A stretch of 64,000 nt of DNA. Source: Nostoc sp. NIES-3756 (lineage in GTDB: Bacteria; Cyanobacteriota; Cyanobacteriia; Cyanobacteriales; Nostocaceae). Below, piece after piece: positions 46,495 through 55,631 of the stretch (position 1 is its first letter; each line of letters opens with the position of its first letter). The stretch is taken from positions 5,904,001-5,968,000 of the forward strand of contig NZ_AP017295.1 in assembly GCF_001548375.1 (NCBI RefSeq), given 5' to 3'. A program made the position numbers and the translations under genes. The notes below the pieces were generated by a model that saw nothing but the letters and a program-made list of their open reading frames with translations, did not search any database and had not been told where the DNA came from.

Positions 46495-46865
46495 AAGTAT
46501 TACCTTATTAATTCAGTAAATTTATTACATTTTACATAGTCAAGTATCTCTGCTCAACAGTAGATATAGCAAAGGGCGGAAATACCGCCCTCAGTGTTAA
46601 TCATCGTCAAGGTCTAAATCTGAAAATAAATCTCAAAACAGCAATTTCTCCTTAATTTGTGTTTGTGGGGGAGTAAAGGGGAGATTGGAGAGATGGGTCG
46701 TTGTTGCGATCGCCTAGTCTCGAAACTCATTAGCCAACTAGGTTAAACATCCTCTATTCCGCTCAAGGGTACGGAAACTATTGAATACAAGGTATTCGTT
46801 CCTAGAGATCAGCCTTCTAGTTAAACACCCTCTATTCCCCACAAGGAGTTGGTAGCAGACTGCTT
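46495..46865 (+). other. Intergenic region holding a repeated segment
   Basis: About 370 bases between the unknown gene and aminopeptidase P, both on the minus strand. The notable content is the pair of 37-base direct repeats at 46742-46856 described as a possible CRISPR relic. No coding frame is credible. Confidence 0.6.
46742..46856 (+). CRISPR. Possible two-repeat CRISPR relic
   Basis: Two direct repeats of 37 bases (46742-46778 and 46820-46856) agree at 28 of 37 positions, 18 of the first 19 (GTTAAACAxCCTCTATTCC). The first ends GGAAAC, as many cyanobacterial repeats do, and the unit length (78) fits 37 plus a 41-base spacer. An inner TTCCCC...AAGG pairing is possible. There are only two repeats, the second degenerate, and no cas genes. 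It may instead be another dispersed repeat. Confidence 0.3.
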
Positions 46866-48233
46866 TCAAACCTTATTAACTAAATTTTCTACACTCTCAG
46901 CATCATTAGGTAAAGCAGCTGTCAAAACTTCACTACCTGTATCTGTCACTAAAACATCATCTTCAATGCGGATACCGCGCACATCAGCAAATTGTGTGAG
47001 GCGTTCCCAATTTACTGCATCTTGATATTTAGCCCGATTTTTGGCATCGTTTAAAATGGCGGGAACTTGATAAAATCCGGGTTCGATTGTGACTGCCATT
47101 CCTGATTGTAAGGGACGATTTAAACGCAGGTAGCCTAAGCCGAAGCGATCGCTTCTACTCCTGCCTTCCTCATACCCTGCTAAATCTCCCAAATCTTCCA
47201 TATCATGCACATCCAACCCCAACAGATGACCGATACCGTGGGGGAAAAATAAGGCATGGGCATCTATTTCTACTAAATCTTGGGGGTTGCCTTGTAATAT
47301 GCCTAAATCAACTAAACCCTCAGCGATAACTGTCGCCGCCAATAAATGAATATCTCTGTACTCCACACCAGGGCGAATTTTATCAATGCAAGCATCATGG
47401 GCTGCTAATACTACATCATAAATGTCGCGTTGGGTGGGGGAAAACTTACCCGACACAGGCCAAGTACGAGTAATATCGGCTGCCCAACCTGTTTGGGTTT
47501 CGCCACCTACATCGGCTAATAATAAATCTCCTGGTTGCAGAGGGTGGTGATATTGTTCGTTGTGCAGAACTTCACCGTGAACTGTGACAATGCTGTTGTA
47601 TGCGGTTGTCATGTTGTGGGCGATGAAAACGCTTTCCATTGCTGCCCGAACTTCTGCCTCAATTTTAGCGTTGGGTGTGGCTGCCATACCAGCTTTGTGG
47701 GCGGCTACACTCACAGTTGCTGCCTTGCGTAACTCGGCTAATGCGCCTGCGTCGTGGCTGAGGCGTAAAGAAACAATTGCCTTGGCTAACTCTCTATCTA
47801 TACCATCTAAGTCATAGGCTGAGGATATGGTTCTTTGCAACACTTGTGATTGTACAAGAGTCGTCCGATGATTTTGGACGGGGATTGATGCGGCTTTGCT
47901 TCCCCGATGTTTTAACTCAGACAAGGTTCTGGCAGAGTCTGCGCCAATTTGCGCGGCAATTTCTGCACGCTTGGGCATTTCTCCATGCCAAAGGGCGCTA
48001 CTAGGTGCAGGCTCATCAATAAATAGTTCTAATTTGCCACCTTCTAGGCGAATGGCGGCGTTAGGTAAGGGTAAGCCAGCAAAATAAATGAAGTGACTGC
48101 TGGCGCGAAATGGGTAAACATTGGCGGGATAGTTGCGTGGAGTTTCGCTACCAGACCAAAGAATTACCGGGAAATCAATCAGGCTGGCTAGTTTTTGGCG
48201 GCGATCGCGTAAAATATCAGCTAGGGAACTCAT
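46866..48233 (-). CDS. Aminopeptidase P family metallopeptidase
   Basis: 455 residues. N-terminal creatinase-like domain, then the pita-bread catalytic domain with metal ligands in DVGGETQTGWAADITRTWP (two Asp), HGIGHLLGLDVHD (His), EPGFY (Glu) and GIRIEDDVLV (Glu). It removes the N-terminal residue before proline using two Mn ions. Length matches bacterial PepP. Monocistronic on the minus strand. Confidence 0.93.
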   Translation of the reverse strand: MSSLADILRDRRQKLASLIDFPVILWSGSETPRNYPANVYPFRASSHFIYFAGLPLPNAAIRLEGGKLELFIDEPAPSSALWHGEMPKRAEIAAQIGADSARTLSELKHRGSKAASIPVQNHRTTLVQSQVLQRTISSAYDLDGIDRELAKAIVSLRLSHDAGALAELRKAATVSVAAHKAGMAATPNAKIEAEVRAAMESVFIAHNMTTAYNSIVTVHGEVLHNEQYHHPLQPGDLLLADVGGETQTGWAADITRTWPVSGKFSPTQRDIYDVVLAAHDACIDKIRPGVEYRDIHLLAATVIAEGLVDLGILQGNPQDLVEIDAHALFFPHGIGHLLGLDVHDMEDLGDLAGYEEGRSRSDRFGLGYLRLNRPLQSGMAVTIEPGFYQVPAILNDAKNRAKYQDAVNWERLTQFADVRGIRIEDDVLVTDTGSEVLTAALPNDAESVENLVNKV

Positions 48234-48323
48234 AGTTATTATTTGGTCTGGTGTTGCGTTGTTAAGGATGATTTATCTCACGCACAGAGGATTCAATTTT
48301 AGCGTATCGATTTCACAACGTTT

Positions 48324-48560
48324 TTAATCTTTGTCTTCTTTATCGTCTTCTCTATCATCATTCTCTTGCTCTTTATCATCATCTTTTTGCTTGTTTGGTA
48401 CTTCGGGTTGTGTCGTCGGTGGTTTTACTTCTGTGGGTACTGAAGGTAGTTTTTTTTCAGCATTACAACCAACTAAACTTACAACAATTAATCCTGTATG
48501 TAAGGCTGCAAAGATACTTCTGATGATGTTAAGTTGCAAATTACCTTTTGCGTTAAACAT
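48324..48560 (-). CDS. Small lipoprotein with acidic tail
   Basis: 78 residues. A signal peptide with lipobox (LIVVSLVGC) puts the lipid-anchored Cys at residue 32. Then a Pro/Thr linker (PTEVKPPTTQPEVPNK) and a tail of almost only Asp, Glu and Lys (DDDKEQENDDREDDKEDKD). Unknown function; the acidic tail could bind cations. The opposite strand is Ser-rich and open but is a shadow. Confidence 0.65.
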   Translation of the reverse strand: MFNAKGNLQLNIIRSIFAALHTGLIVVSLVGCNAEKKLPSVPTEVKPPTTQPEVPNKQKDDDKEQENDDREDDKEDKD

Positions 48561-48690
48561 TGACTCAGGTTTCTAGAAATAGTTTACTAATCTCTAAGGT
48601 ACTAGTTTTAATTACCAATTACGAACTTGTACTGAGCGTAGCCGTTCGCGGAGCGTCTCGCAGAGAAGTATTACGAATTACGAATTATAC

Positions 48691-49485
48691 ATGGGATTAA
48701 TTATTACTCAAGTAGATGCCTTTACTGATAAACCATTTGCAGGCAACCCTGCGGCTGTGTGTGTTTTATCTTCTCCCCAAGGTGATGTTTGGATGCAGAA
48801 TGTCGCCCAGGAAATGAATTTATCGGAGACAGCTTTTTTAGTCAAACAAGATGATGGTTTTAATCTGCGTTGGTTTACACCTACTGTAGAAGTGCCGCTT
48901 TGTGGTCATGCAACTTTAGCCAGCGCTCATGTTTTATGGTCAGAAGGACATTTATCAACTAATGAAATTGCTCGTTTTTATACCAAAAGTGGTTTATTGA
49001 TTGCAAAACTACAAGGTGATTGGATTGAGTTAGATTTTCCGGTAAATCACTCACAAGAAACGATCGCACCGCCAACACTTGCAGAAGCTTTGGGTGTTGC
49101 TTACAAATCTGTATATCAAAATACTTTGGGGTATTTGGTAGAGTTGGAGTCTGAAGATTTAGTGCGGCAAATACAGCCTAATTTTCAACTCCTCAAAACT
49201 TTACCAGTACCTGATGTCATAGTTACTAGCAAAACCCATCCTCATTCTCAATACGATTTTGTCTCTCGCTTTTTTGCCCCAGGCTTAGGTATAAACGAAG
49301 ACCCTGTAACGGGGGCTGCTCATTGCTGCTTGGCGGCTTACTGGCGCGATCGCCTACATAAAGATGAGTTCTTAGCTTATCAAGCCTCTAGTCGTGGGGG
49401 AGTAGTTAAGGTGCGTTATGAAGGAGGCGATCGCGTTTTTCTAGCAGGTCAAGCAGTTACCGTCATGCGGGGAGAATTAATTTAA
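48691..49485 (+). CDS. PhzF-family isomerase-like protein
   Basis: 264 residues with the DAP-epimerase fold in two halves: QVDAFTDKPFAGNPAAVCVL, NLSETAFL with the catalytic Glu, PLCGHATLASAHVLW, then EDPVTGAAHCCLAAYW and SSRGGVVKVRYEG. Most family members are of unknown substrate; phenazine synthesis is not implied. Divergent from the lipoprotein gene. Confidence 0.92.
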   Translation: MGLIITQVDAFTDKPFAGNPAAVCVLSSPQGDVWMQNVAQEMNLSETAFLVKQDDGFNLRWFTPTVEVPLCGHATLASAHVLWSEGHLSTNEIARFYTKSGLLIAKLQGDWIELDFPVNHSQETIAPPTLAEALGVAYKSVYQNTLGYLVELESEDLVRQIQPNFQLLKTLPVPDVIVTSKTHPHSQYDFVSRFFAPGLGINEDPVTGAAHCCLAAYWRDRLHKDEFLAYQASSRGGVVKVRYEGGDRVFLAGQAVTVMRGELI

Positions 49486-49521
49486 CTGCAGTTCGACAAA
49501 TTTAAAAAACCCCTATCCACA

Positions 49522-49542
49522 CCTCTCCCCTGCAAGGAGAGG
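49522..49542 (+). terminator. Possible terminator after the PhzF gene
   Basis: Hairpin CCTCTCC/GGAGAGG with an 7-base loop, 36 bases after the stop. A T run follows only at 49555. It also belongs to a common Nostoc intergenic repeat, so function is uncertain. Confidence 0.4.
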
Positions 49543-49692
49543 CTTAAAAACCTTCTTTTTTCAAACTAATTTGTGCATTTTAGCCCCTTCCTTTGTAGGG
49601 AAGGGGTTGGGGTTAGGTTCCGTCGAACTCACATTAATTTAACCAAAGTTCTTATTCCTTTGATTATCCGCGATCGCTTAACACCCAATAAC

Positions 49693-49719
49693 AAAAAACC
49701 CCGGCTTGAACAACCGGGG
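49693..49719 (-). terminator. Rho-independent terminator of psb34
   Basis: Stem CCCCGG/CCGGGG (extendable by TTG/CAA) followed on the minus strand by six T residues, about 55 bases after the psb34 stop. Confidence 0.85.
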
Positions 49720-49774
49720 TAAAGGGAAGAAGTACGAATGACAATGAGATACAGCGAATAGAAGTTTAAAAATT

Positions 49775-49945
49775 TTAGCTAACGCCAAAAGCAACGAATA
49801 CTACTAAAGCCACAACCAGAGTAGCGATCGCACCTTGAATCTTGTAAAGATTTTGCTGCGCTTGGCTGGGATACTCAGCATAGTAAAGTTTGGGTTCAGT
49901 TGCGTAGTTATTAAGAATACCGTTTTCGTCAATAGTGGTGTACAT
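49775..49945 (-). CDS. psb34: Psb34-like photosystem II assembly protein
   Basis: 56 residues. An N-terminal soluble part MYTTIDENGILNNYATEPKL is followed by YYAEYPSQAQQ and one membrane span (IATLVVALVVFVAFGVS). The NNYAxEPKxYYAEYP pattern is that of Ssl1498/Psb34, which binds CP47 at the site of high-light-inducible proteins during PSII assembly; remembered, not aligned. Its own terminator follows. Confidence 0.8.
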   Translation of the reverse strand: MYTTIDENGILNNYATEPKLYYAEYPSQAQQNLYKIQGAIATLVVALVVFVAFGVS

Positions 49946-50272
49946 AGTTTTTTCTTTGCTTTGTTACTTTATGTAAACAAATTTAACAATATTGTTACAA
50001 AAAGTCAATAGGGCTTGACAAGAAATAATGAATGGCTGTAACAGGCAGCGCTTATCACCTGAAAAGATGCCGTGTAACACCAATTCAAAATTAGGAAAAC
50101 AATACACAACAGGTCTTTAGGGGACTGTAGTGTCTCTTTGCGTACCTCTGTCTTGAAAAGTTTCCTACGCAGGGAAACCCTCCTCCAGAACTTTTCGCTG
50201 CGTTTACCTCCTATTCCTCTGCGTTTCAAAATAGGAGGCAGAATAGATAAATAAACTTATGCTCTATTTCTG
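49946..50272 (+). other. Intergenic region between psb34 and the DUF4332 gene
   Basis: About 330 bases with a dispersed-repeat stretch (TCTCTTTGCGTACCTCTG, later TTCCTCTGCGT) and promoters of both neighbours. An open minus-strand frame here is repeat-derived. No gene seen. Confidence 0.5.
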
Positions 50273-50704
50273 ATGTCTAGTAAAAATACAACTATCTCAG
50301 GTTGTGACTGGCCAATTGACCAGTTACCCGGATTAAGCAACGAAGAACAATCCCAACTGCAAAGTTGTGGGATTAAAACTACAACAGGGCTATGTAAACA
50401 AGGTAAAACTTTAGAATCTAGGCTAGCTTTGGCTAATAAATTACAGGTGCATATTCAATATGTAAACAAATGGATAGCATTAGCAGATTTAGCCAGGATT
50501 CCTAGCGTGGGAACACAATACTGTGGGTTGTTACTTCACGCAGGTGTTAGTTCTGTGGTGCAGTTAGCCGAAATTCCCACGCACAGATTGCACAAGCAAA
50601 TTTTGCGCTTGCAGGTGGCAACTATGCAGCGCCGTGATTTGTGTCCAGCAATTGAATTAGTGCAGCAATGGAGTCAACAAGCGAAAATGGTTATTGGTCA
50701 TTAG
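50273..50704 (+). CDS. DUF4332 helix-hairpin-helix protein
   Basis: 143 residues. Two helix-hairpin-helix-like blocks: IDQLPGLSNEEQSQLQSCGI with TTTGLC, and LARIPSVGTQYCGLLLHAGV with SVVQLAEIP. This is the DUF4332 pattern, similar to DNA-binding HhH pairs, common in cyanobacteria; function unknown. Convergent with a TetR gene. Confidence 0.85.
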   Translation: MSSKNTTISGCDWPIDQLPGLSNEEQSQLQSCGIKTTTGLCKQGKTLESRLALANKLQVHIQYVNKWIALADLARIPSVGTQYCGLLLHAGVSSVVQLAEIPTHRLHKQILRLQVATMQRRDLCPAIELVQQWSQQAKMVIGH

Positions 50705-50737
50705 TCAACAGTCAACAGTCAACAGTGCTTCCCTAGC

Positions 50738-51352
50738 TTAATCTTTTGCCAAAACTCCGTTAAGGAAGATATCCGCAAGACCTTCTGCCATTTGCTGCAT
50801 TTGTTGGGGTGAAGCGTCTGGCTGCATGAGAGTATTGTTAGAGAAACCAGCGATCGCAAACATCCCCAGGAAAACTTTAGCGACTAAATTTGCATCCATT
50901 TGGCGATATATGCCTTTATCCATAGCAGTCTGGAAGAAGGCTTCGGCAACATCAGTCATTTTTTCAATGACTTCTGTTTGGATGCGATCGCGCAAATCTG
51001 GGTGAAATTGCACTTCCATGAAGCAAACCTTCATTAAGTCGGCATTTTTTTGTAAATTCCACATCCTGCGGCGCATCACCTGAGCAACAGCCTTATAACT
51101 GCCCATTTCGCTCAATTCGGTGAGCAAATCTGTGAGGATATCTACCCAACCACCCGTTGCTACTTCTACCAAAATCGCTTTTTTGTTAGGAAAATGACGA
51201 AATAAAGTTCCTTCCGCCACGCCGGCTGCTTGTGCTAAATCACGGGTGGTAGTACCATCAAAGCCTTGAGCGGCAAATAATTTCAGCGCGGCTTGTAAAA
51301 TGCGGGAGCGTGTCTGCGCCTCAGAAGGTGGAGAAGAATTAAAAACTCGCAT
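50738..51352 (-). CDS. TetR/AcrR-family transcriptional regulator
   Basis: 204 residues. N-terminal helix-turn-helix at about 28-60 (TTRDLAQAAGVAEGTLFRHF then PNKKAILV); the rest is the helical ligand domain, with ending AEGLADIFLNGVLAKD. Divergent from the M16 protease pair, whose promoter region it shares, so regulation of that pair or of itself is plausible but unproven. Confidence 0.92.
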   Translation of the reverse strand: MRVFNSSPPSEAQTRSRILQAALKLFAAQGFDGTTTRDLAQAAGVAEGTLFRHFPNKKAILVEVATGGWVDILTDLLTELSEMGSYKAVAQVMRRRMWNLQKNADLMKVCFMEVQFHPDLRDRIQTEVIEKMTDVAEAFFQTAMDKGIYRQMDANLVAKVFLGMFAIAGFSNNTLMQPDASPQQMQQMAEGLADIFLNGVLAKD

Positions 51353-51494
51353 ATTAGTTATTGTAAAATCTCCGAAACATTACTTGTAGCATTATTGTCT
51401 ACTGTCAAGGGCAAAAATCACAGAAAGCTTAATACAAGATTAACGCTCTGATTGTTAGTTGACCTGTTGCTAAGGTAGTGGAAATCTCTTTTAT

Positions 51495-53090
51495 TTGTTG
51501 CTTATGAATCAATCTAGTCGTTCAATATCCCGGCGGCTGTTAGCAATTTTGTTAGTAACGGTCGTTCTTTGGTGGGGTTGGACACCAAAAATCGCGTTAG
51601 CGCAAACGCCAACCACTCTCCAACCCAGTAAAACACCAACATCAAAAGTTCAAACTTCGATTCAACCTTATTTAGATCGCGTAATTAAGGAATTGACAGA
51701 GTTCCGTTTAGACAATGGCATGAAGTTTATTGTCTTAGAACGCCATCAAGCACCTGTAGTTTCCTTCCTCACCTACGCTGATGTCGGTGGTGTGGATGAA
51801 CCAGATGGTAAAACAGGTGTAGCTCACTTTTTAGAACATTTGGCGTTCAAAGGCACTACACGCATCGGTACGGTTAACTATCAAGCAGAAAAACCTCTAC
51901 TTGAGCGTTTAGAACAACTAGATACGCAAATTAGAGCCGCAAAAGCGAATGGAAAGCAAGATGATGTTGCTAGGTTGCAAGCAACTTTTAAGGAAGTTGA
52001 AGCACAAGCCGTTAAATTAGTTAAGCAAAATGAACTAGGACAAATTGTCGAACAAGCTGGGGGTGTAGGTTTAAATGCTAATACCTCCACAGAAGCGACA
52101 CGTTATTTCTACAGTTTTCCCTCCAATAAGTTGGAACTGTGGATGTCACTTGAATCAGACCGATTTCTTGACCCTGTAATTCGCCGCGAGTTTTATAAAG
52201 AAAAAGATGTGATTTTAGAAGAACGGCGGATGCGGGTGGAAAATTCACCTGTCGGTTTGATGGTGGAGAAGTTTATCGATACAGCTTACAAAGTCCATCC
52301 TTACAGAAGACCTGTCATTGGTTACGACCAAGACATTCGTAACCTCACACCAGAGGATGTACAAAAGTTTTTCGAGACTTACTACGTACCAAGTAACATC
52401 ACTATTGCTGTAGTTGGGGATGTAAACCCAACTGAAGTGAAAAAGCTGGCACAAACTTACTTTGGACGTTACAAAGCCGCACCCAAACCACAGTCAAAAA
52501 TAAAAGTCGAACCAAAGCAGGCTCAAACTAGAGAAGTGACCATAGAACTACCTTCTCAACCTTGGTATTTTGAAGGTTATCACCGTCCCTCAATCACTAA
52601 TCCTGATAATGCTGTTTATGACATTATTGGCGCTTTGTTAAGTAATGGACGTACATCACGGCTGTATAAATCTTTAGTGGAGCAAAAGCGTTTAGCCTTA
52701 AATGCTCAAGGTTTTAGTGGCTTCCCTGGAGATAAATATCCCAACCAGATACTATTTTATGCGCTCACAGCTCCCGGTCATACAGTTGATGAGTTGGCTG
52801 TGTCCTTACGCCAGGAAATTGACAAGCTGAAAACGGAACCAGTTTCGGCTACTGAGTTAGAACGGGTAAAAACACAAGCTAGAGCCGGGTTGTTGCGTAG
52901 CCTTGATTCTAATATGGGCATGGCACAACAGCTTTTAGAATATGAGGTAAAAACTGGTTCTTGGCGGAATTTGTTTAAGCAATTAGATGAAATTATTGCT
53001 GTAACTCCTGCGGATATTCAACGGGTGGCAAAGTCAACTTTTACACCAGAGAATCGGACAATTGGCAAGTTGTTGTCCAAGAAAGCTTAA
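51495..53090 (+). CDS. M16 family zinc peptidase, catalytic partner
   Basis: 531 residues. Signal peptide or anchor about 10-36 (LLAILLVTVVLWWGWTPKIA, then LAQT). The inverted zinc motif HFLEH is in GVAHFLEHLAFKGT, with the distal Glu expected in the NANTSTEATRYFY region about 80 residues on. An 60-residue helical insertion (ERLEQLDTQIRAAKANGKQD) lies between them. It should cleave peptides outside the cytoplasm, with the next gene's product. Confidence 0.92.
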   Translation: MLLMNQSSRSISRRLLAILLVTVVLWWGWTPKIALAQTPTTLQPSKTPTSKVQTSIQPYLDRVIKELTEFRLDNGMKFIVLERHQAPVVSFLTYADVGGVDEPDGKTGVAHFLEHLAFKGTTRIGTVNYQAEKPLLERLEQLDTQIRAAKANGKQDDVARLQATFKEVEAQAVKLVKQNELGQIVEQAGGVGLNANTSTEATRYFYSFPSNKLELWMSLESDRFLDPVIRREFYKEKDVILEERRMRVENSPVGLMVEKFIDTAYKVHPYRRPVIGYDQDIRNLTPEDVQKFFETYYVPSNITIAVVGDVNPTEVKKLAQTYFGRYKAAPKPQSKIKVEPKQAQTREVTIELPSQPWYFEGYHRPSITNPDNAVYDIIGALLSNGRTSRLYKSLVEQKRLALNAQGFSGFPGDKYPNQILFYALTAPGHTVDELAVSLRQEIDKLKTEPVSATELERVKTQARAGLLRSLDSNMGMAQQLLEYEVKTGSWRNLFKQLDEIIAVTPADIQRVAKSTFTPENRTIGKLLSKKA

Positions 53091-53127
53091 GCAATACACC
53101 GCAGAGATTAGGAGATAAGCAACAGAT

Positions 53128-54621
53128 ATGCACAGGTATCAAGCAAAATTCAAAATGGGAAAAGGTAAAAGGTTGATTTATGGGTTGGTGGCTGTTTTTG
53201 CTTTTGTAGTTGTCAGTTTTAACTTTTCCCTCACAGCGACAGCAGCAGCCAAACACTACACACAGTTGCAGTTTGCACCTTTACCTGAGATTAAGTTACC
53301 TAAGTATGAACGGTTTGTACTGCAAAATGGCTTGGTTGTATATCTGATGGAGGATCATGAGTTACCTTTAATCAGTGGTACAGCAATGATCAGGGCTGGA
53401 AGTCGTTGGGAACCAGCAGATAAGGTGGGTTTGGCTGGTTTTACAGGCGCAGTCATGCGGACTGGTGGTACTAAGCAGCATTCAGGCAATGATCTCAATC
53501 AAATATTAGAGGAACGAGCCGCATCTGTAGAAGTGAATATTGGTGAAGCTTCAGGTAGTGCTAGTTTTGAGTCATTAACTGAAGATGCGGAGACGGTGTT
53601 TGGGTTATTTGCTGAAGTTCTCCGAGAACCAGTATTTGCCCAAGAAAAGCTAGATTTAGCAAAAACTCAAGCCAAGGGGGGTATTGCACGGCGGAATGAT
53701 GACCCGGATGATATAGCAAGTAGGGAATTTCGCAAGTTGATTTATGGTAAGGATAGCCCCTATGCCCGGATTACAGAGTATGCCACAGTAGATGCGATCG
53801 CCCGTGAAGATTTGCTACAGTTCCATCAAAAATATTTCCACCCCAATAATCTGATTTTAGGGATTGTAGGCGATTTTGATTCTAAAAAAATGCGATCGCT
53901 CATTCAAGCTAAGTTAGGTAATTGGGCGCGTAATCCCAAATTCACTAAACCCACTGTACCAGAGGCATCCTCAGCTAATAAAGGCGGAGTATTTTTCGTC
54001 AACCAACCCCAACTTACTCAAAGTAGTGTATTAATTGGACATGTGGGCGGTAAATTTGATAGTCCCGACTATGCAGCTTTGGATGTATTGAATGGGGTGT
54101 TTAATGGCTTTGGCGGACGCTTATTTAATGAATTGCGATCGCGTCAAGGTTTAGCCTACTCTGTATATGGTTTATGGAGTCCACGCTTTGACTATCCTGG
54201 AATGTTTATCGCTGGTGGACAAACCCGTTCTGATGCTACCGTGCAGTTTGTCAAAGCCTTACAAGCCGAAATTAAGCGTATCCAGTCCCAACCAGTAACA
54301 GCAGAAGAATTAGCCCGTGCTAAAGAGTCTACACTTAATTCTTTTGTCTTCAACTTTCAAGACCCCGCCCAAACTTTATCGCGGTTAATGCGTTATGAGT
54401 ATTACGGCTATCCCGCAGATTTTCTCTTTCGCTATCAAAAGGCTGTAGCCGCAACCACAGCCGCCGATGTGCAGAGAGTAGCCAAGCAATACCTCAAACC
54501 AGATAATCTCGTAACTTTGGTGGTAGGAAATCAAACCGCTATTCAACCACCGTTAACTCAGTTAGCCGCACAGGTAACACCAATTGATGTGACTATTCCT
54601 AGTCCACAAGCGCGGAATTGA
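53128..54621 (+). CDS. M16 family protein, non-catalytic partner
   Basis: 497 residues. Signal peptide about 15-40 (LIYGLVAVFAFVVVSFNFSL). It has the M16 fold but the zinc motif is lost: the equivalent segment reads GLAGFTGAVMRTGGT. Later SRQGLAYSVYGLW is the family's conserved C-domain RxxLAY motif. In two-subunit M16 enzymes the inactive half binds substrate. It follows the active partner by 37 bases. A later Met (MGKGKR) is an alternative start. Confidence 0.9.
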   Translation: MHRYQAKFKMGKGKRLIYGLVAVFAFVVVSFNFSLTATAAAKHYTQLQFAPLPEIKLPKYERFVLQNGLVVYLMEDHELPLISGTAMIRAGSRWEPADKVGLAGFTGAVMRTGGTKQHSGNDLNQILEERAASVEVNIGEASGSASFESLTEDAETVFGLFAEVLREPVFAQEKLDLAKTQAKGGIARRNDDPDDIASREFRKLIYGKDSPYARITEYATVDAIAREDLLQFHQKYFHPNNLILGIVGDFDSKKMRSLIQAKLGNWARNPKFTKPTVPEASSANKGGVFFVNQPQLTQSSVLIGHVGGKFDSPDYAALDVLNGVFNGFGGRLFNELRSRQGLAYSVYGLWSPRFDYPGMFIAGGQTRSDATVQFVKALQAEIKRIQSQPVTAEELARAKESTLNSFVFNFQDPAQTLSRLMRYEYYGYPADFLFRYQKAVAATTAADVQRVAKQYLKPDNLVTLVVGNQTAIQPPLTQLAAQVTPIDVTIPSPQARN

Positions 54622-54833
54622 CAGTTGACAGTTGTTATTCTCTCCTGGCCTCTCTCTTTCAAGTGTAGGTTTTTCACCAAGCAGTGACTCAGGACTCTCT
54701 AGTTAACGAGAGTATCATTTTGGTCATGGTTGAGAAGGAAAAATAATGCTGGGTTTCCTATCTTCAACCCAGCCTACGACAACAAGCGATCGCCTCGAAG
54801 CCAGTGCGATCGCTTTATAATAGAATATGAAAG

Positions 54834-55175
54834 ATGAATATCCATAATGTAATAAATATGACACACTCTTCACCCGAAAGAATTGTAAGACGTGGAAGAG
54901 TATTTCCGGAAATTCAATGGACAGAAGCACAAAAAGCCCAAGATAGAGCTAGAAGACAAGCATTTTATGAGCGTTGTTGGGTAATTTTTGAGCGTTTAAA
55001 ACCAGAAATACTAGATAAATATTCTGGCTGGTACATTGCCATTGAACCAGATAGTGGCGATTATTTTATTGACCAGGATAAAGAAGTAGCCAGTAAAATG
55101 GCTAGAGAAAAATACCCTCATTTGATTCATCATATTTTTGGCATTAATGAAACAGGTGTTAGTGGCTCAATATGA
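54834..55175 (+). CDS. Small unknown protein paired with an aspartic protease
   Basis: 113 residues; MTHSSPERIVRRG from a second ATG eight codons in may be the real start. Basic N-terminus, then an alpha/beta part with SGWYIAIEPDSGDYFIDQDKE, a pattern I associate with small cyanobacterial proteins encoded just before retropepsin-like genes. Its end overlaps the next gene by four bases (ATGA). A two-gene module of unknown role, perhaps toxin-antitoxin-like. Confidence 0.7.
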   Translation: MNIHNVINMTHSSPERIVRRGRVFPEIQWTEAQKAQDRARRQAFYERCWVIFERLKPEILDKYSGWYIAIEPDSGDYFIDQDKEVASKMAREKYPHLIHHIFGINETGVSGSI

Positions 55176-55540
55176 TCGAGGGCAGATTTGGAGAATATGG
55201 ACAAATTTATTTTGACATAGATTTAATTGGTGGGTATGAATTGGTTTTTCCTGTAGAAACTATGTTAGATACAGGATTTACCGAGTTTTTAGCTATGAAC
55301 AAACAAGATGTAGAGGGTCTTGATTGGCAGTTCTTAAATCAAGATAAATTAAGAACTGCTCAAGGAGAAACTGAATTTGATGTTTATAGCGGTAGAGTCA
55401 TCATAGATAATCAAGAGTGGGAAATTCCTGTATTTGCTGGAGATGAAATACAAGAGATTTTATTAGGTTCTCGATGGTTAAAATCATTTATTTTAATTGC
55501 TGATTATAGTCAAAATAGAGTGACATTAGAGTACATATAA
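55172..55540 (+). CDS. Retropepsin-like aspartic protease family protein
   Basis: 122 residues. The active-site-like segment reads ETMLDTGFTEFLA, i.e. DTG followed by F rather than A/S, then ILLGSRWLKSF, the second half of the clan AA fold (hydrophobic-hydrophobic-Gly). Active as a homodimer if at all. Overlaps the upstream small gene by four bases, so the pair is co-translated. Confidence 0.75.
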   Translation: MIEGRFGEYGQIYFDIDLIGGYELVFPVETMLDTGFTEFLAMNKQDVEGLDWQFLNQDKLRTAQGETEFDVYSGRVIIDNQEWEIPVFAGDEIQEILLGSRWLKSFILIADYSQNRVTLEYI

Positions 55541-55631
55541 AAATTTAGATTTGGGCATTGAGGCGATCGCCGCCAGCAATTTCACTCCCATCTACTTCAA
55601 AATCTTCAGTTTCGATGTTGAGAACACAGTG

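Noticed and set aside
48331..48576. Ser-rich plus-strand frame
   Set aside because: Shadow of the acidic-tail lipoprotein, which has signal peptide and lipobox.
50005..50229. Minus-strand 74-codon frame
   Set aside because: Built from a dispersed repeat; no family or ribosome site.
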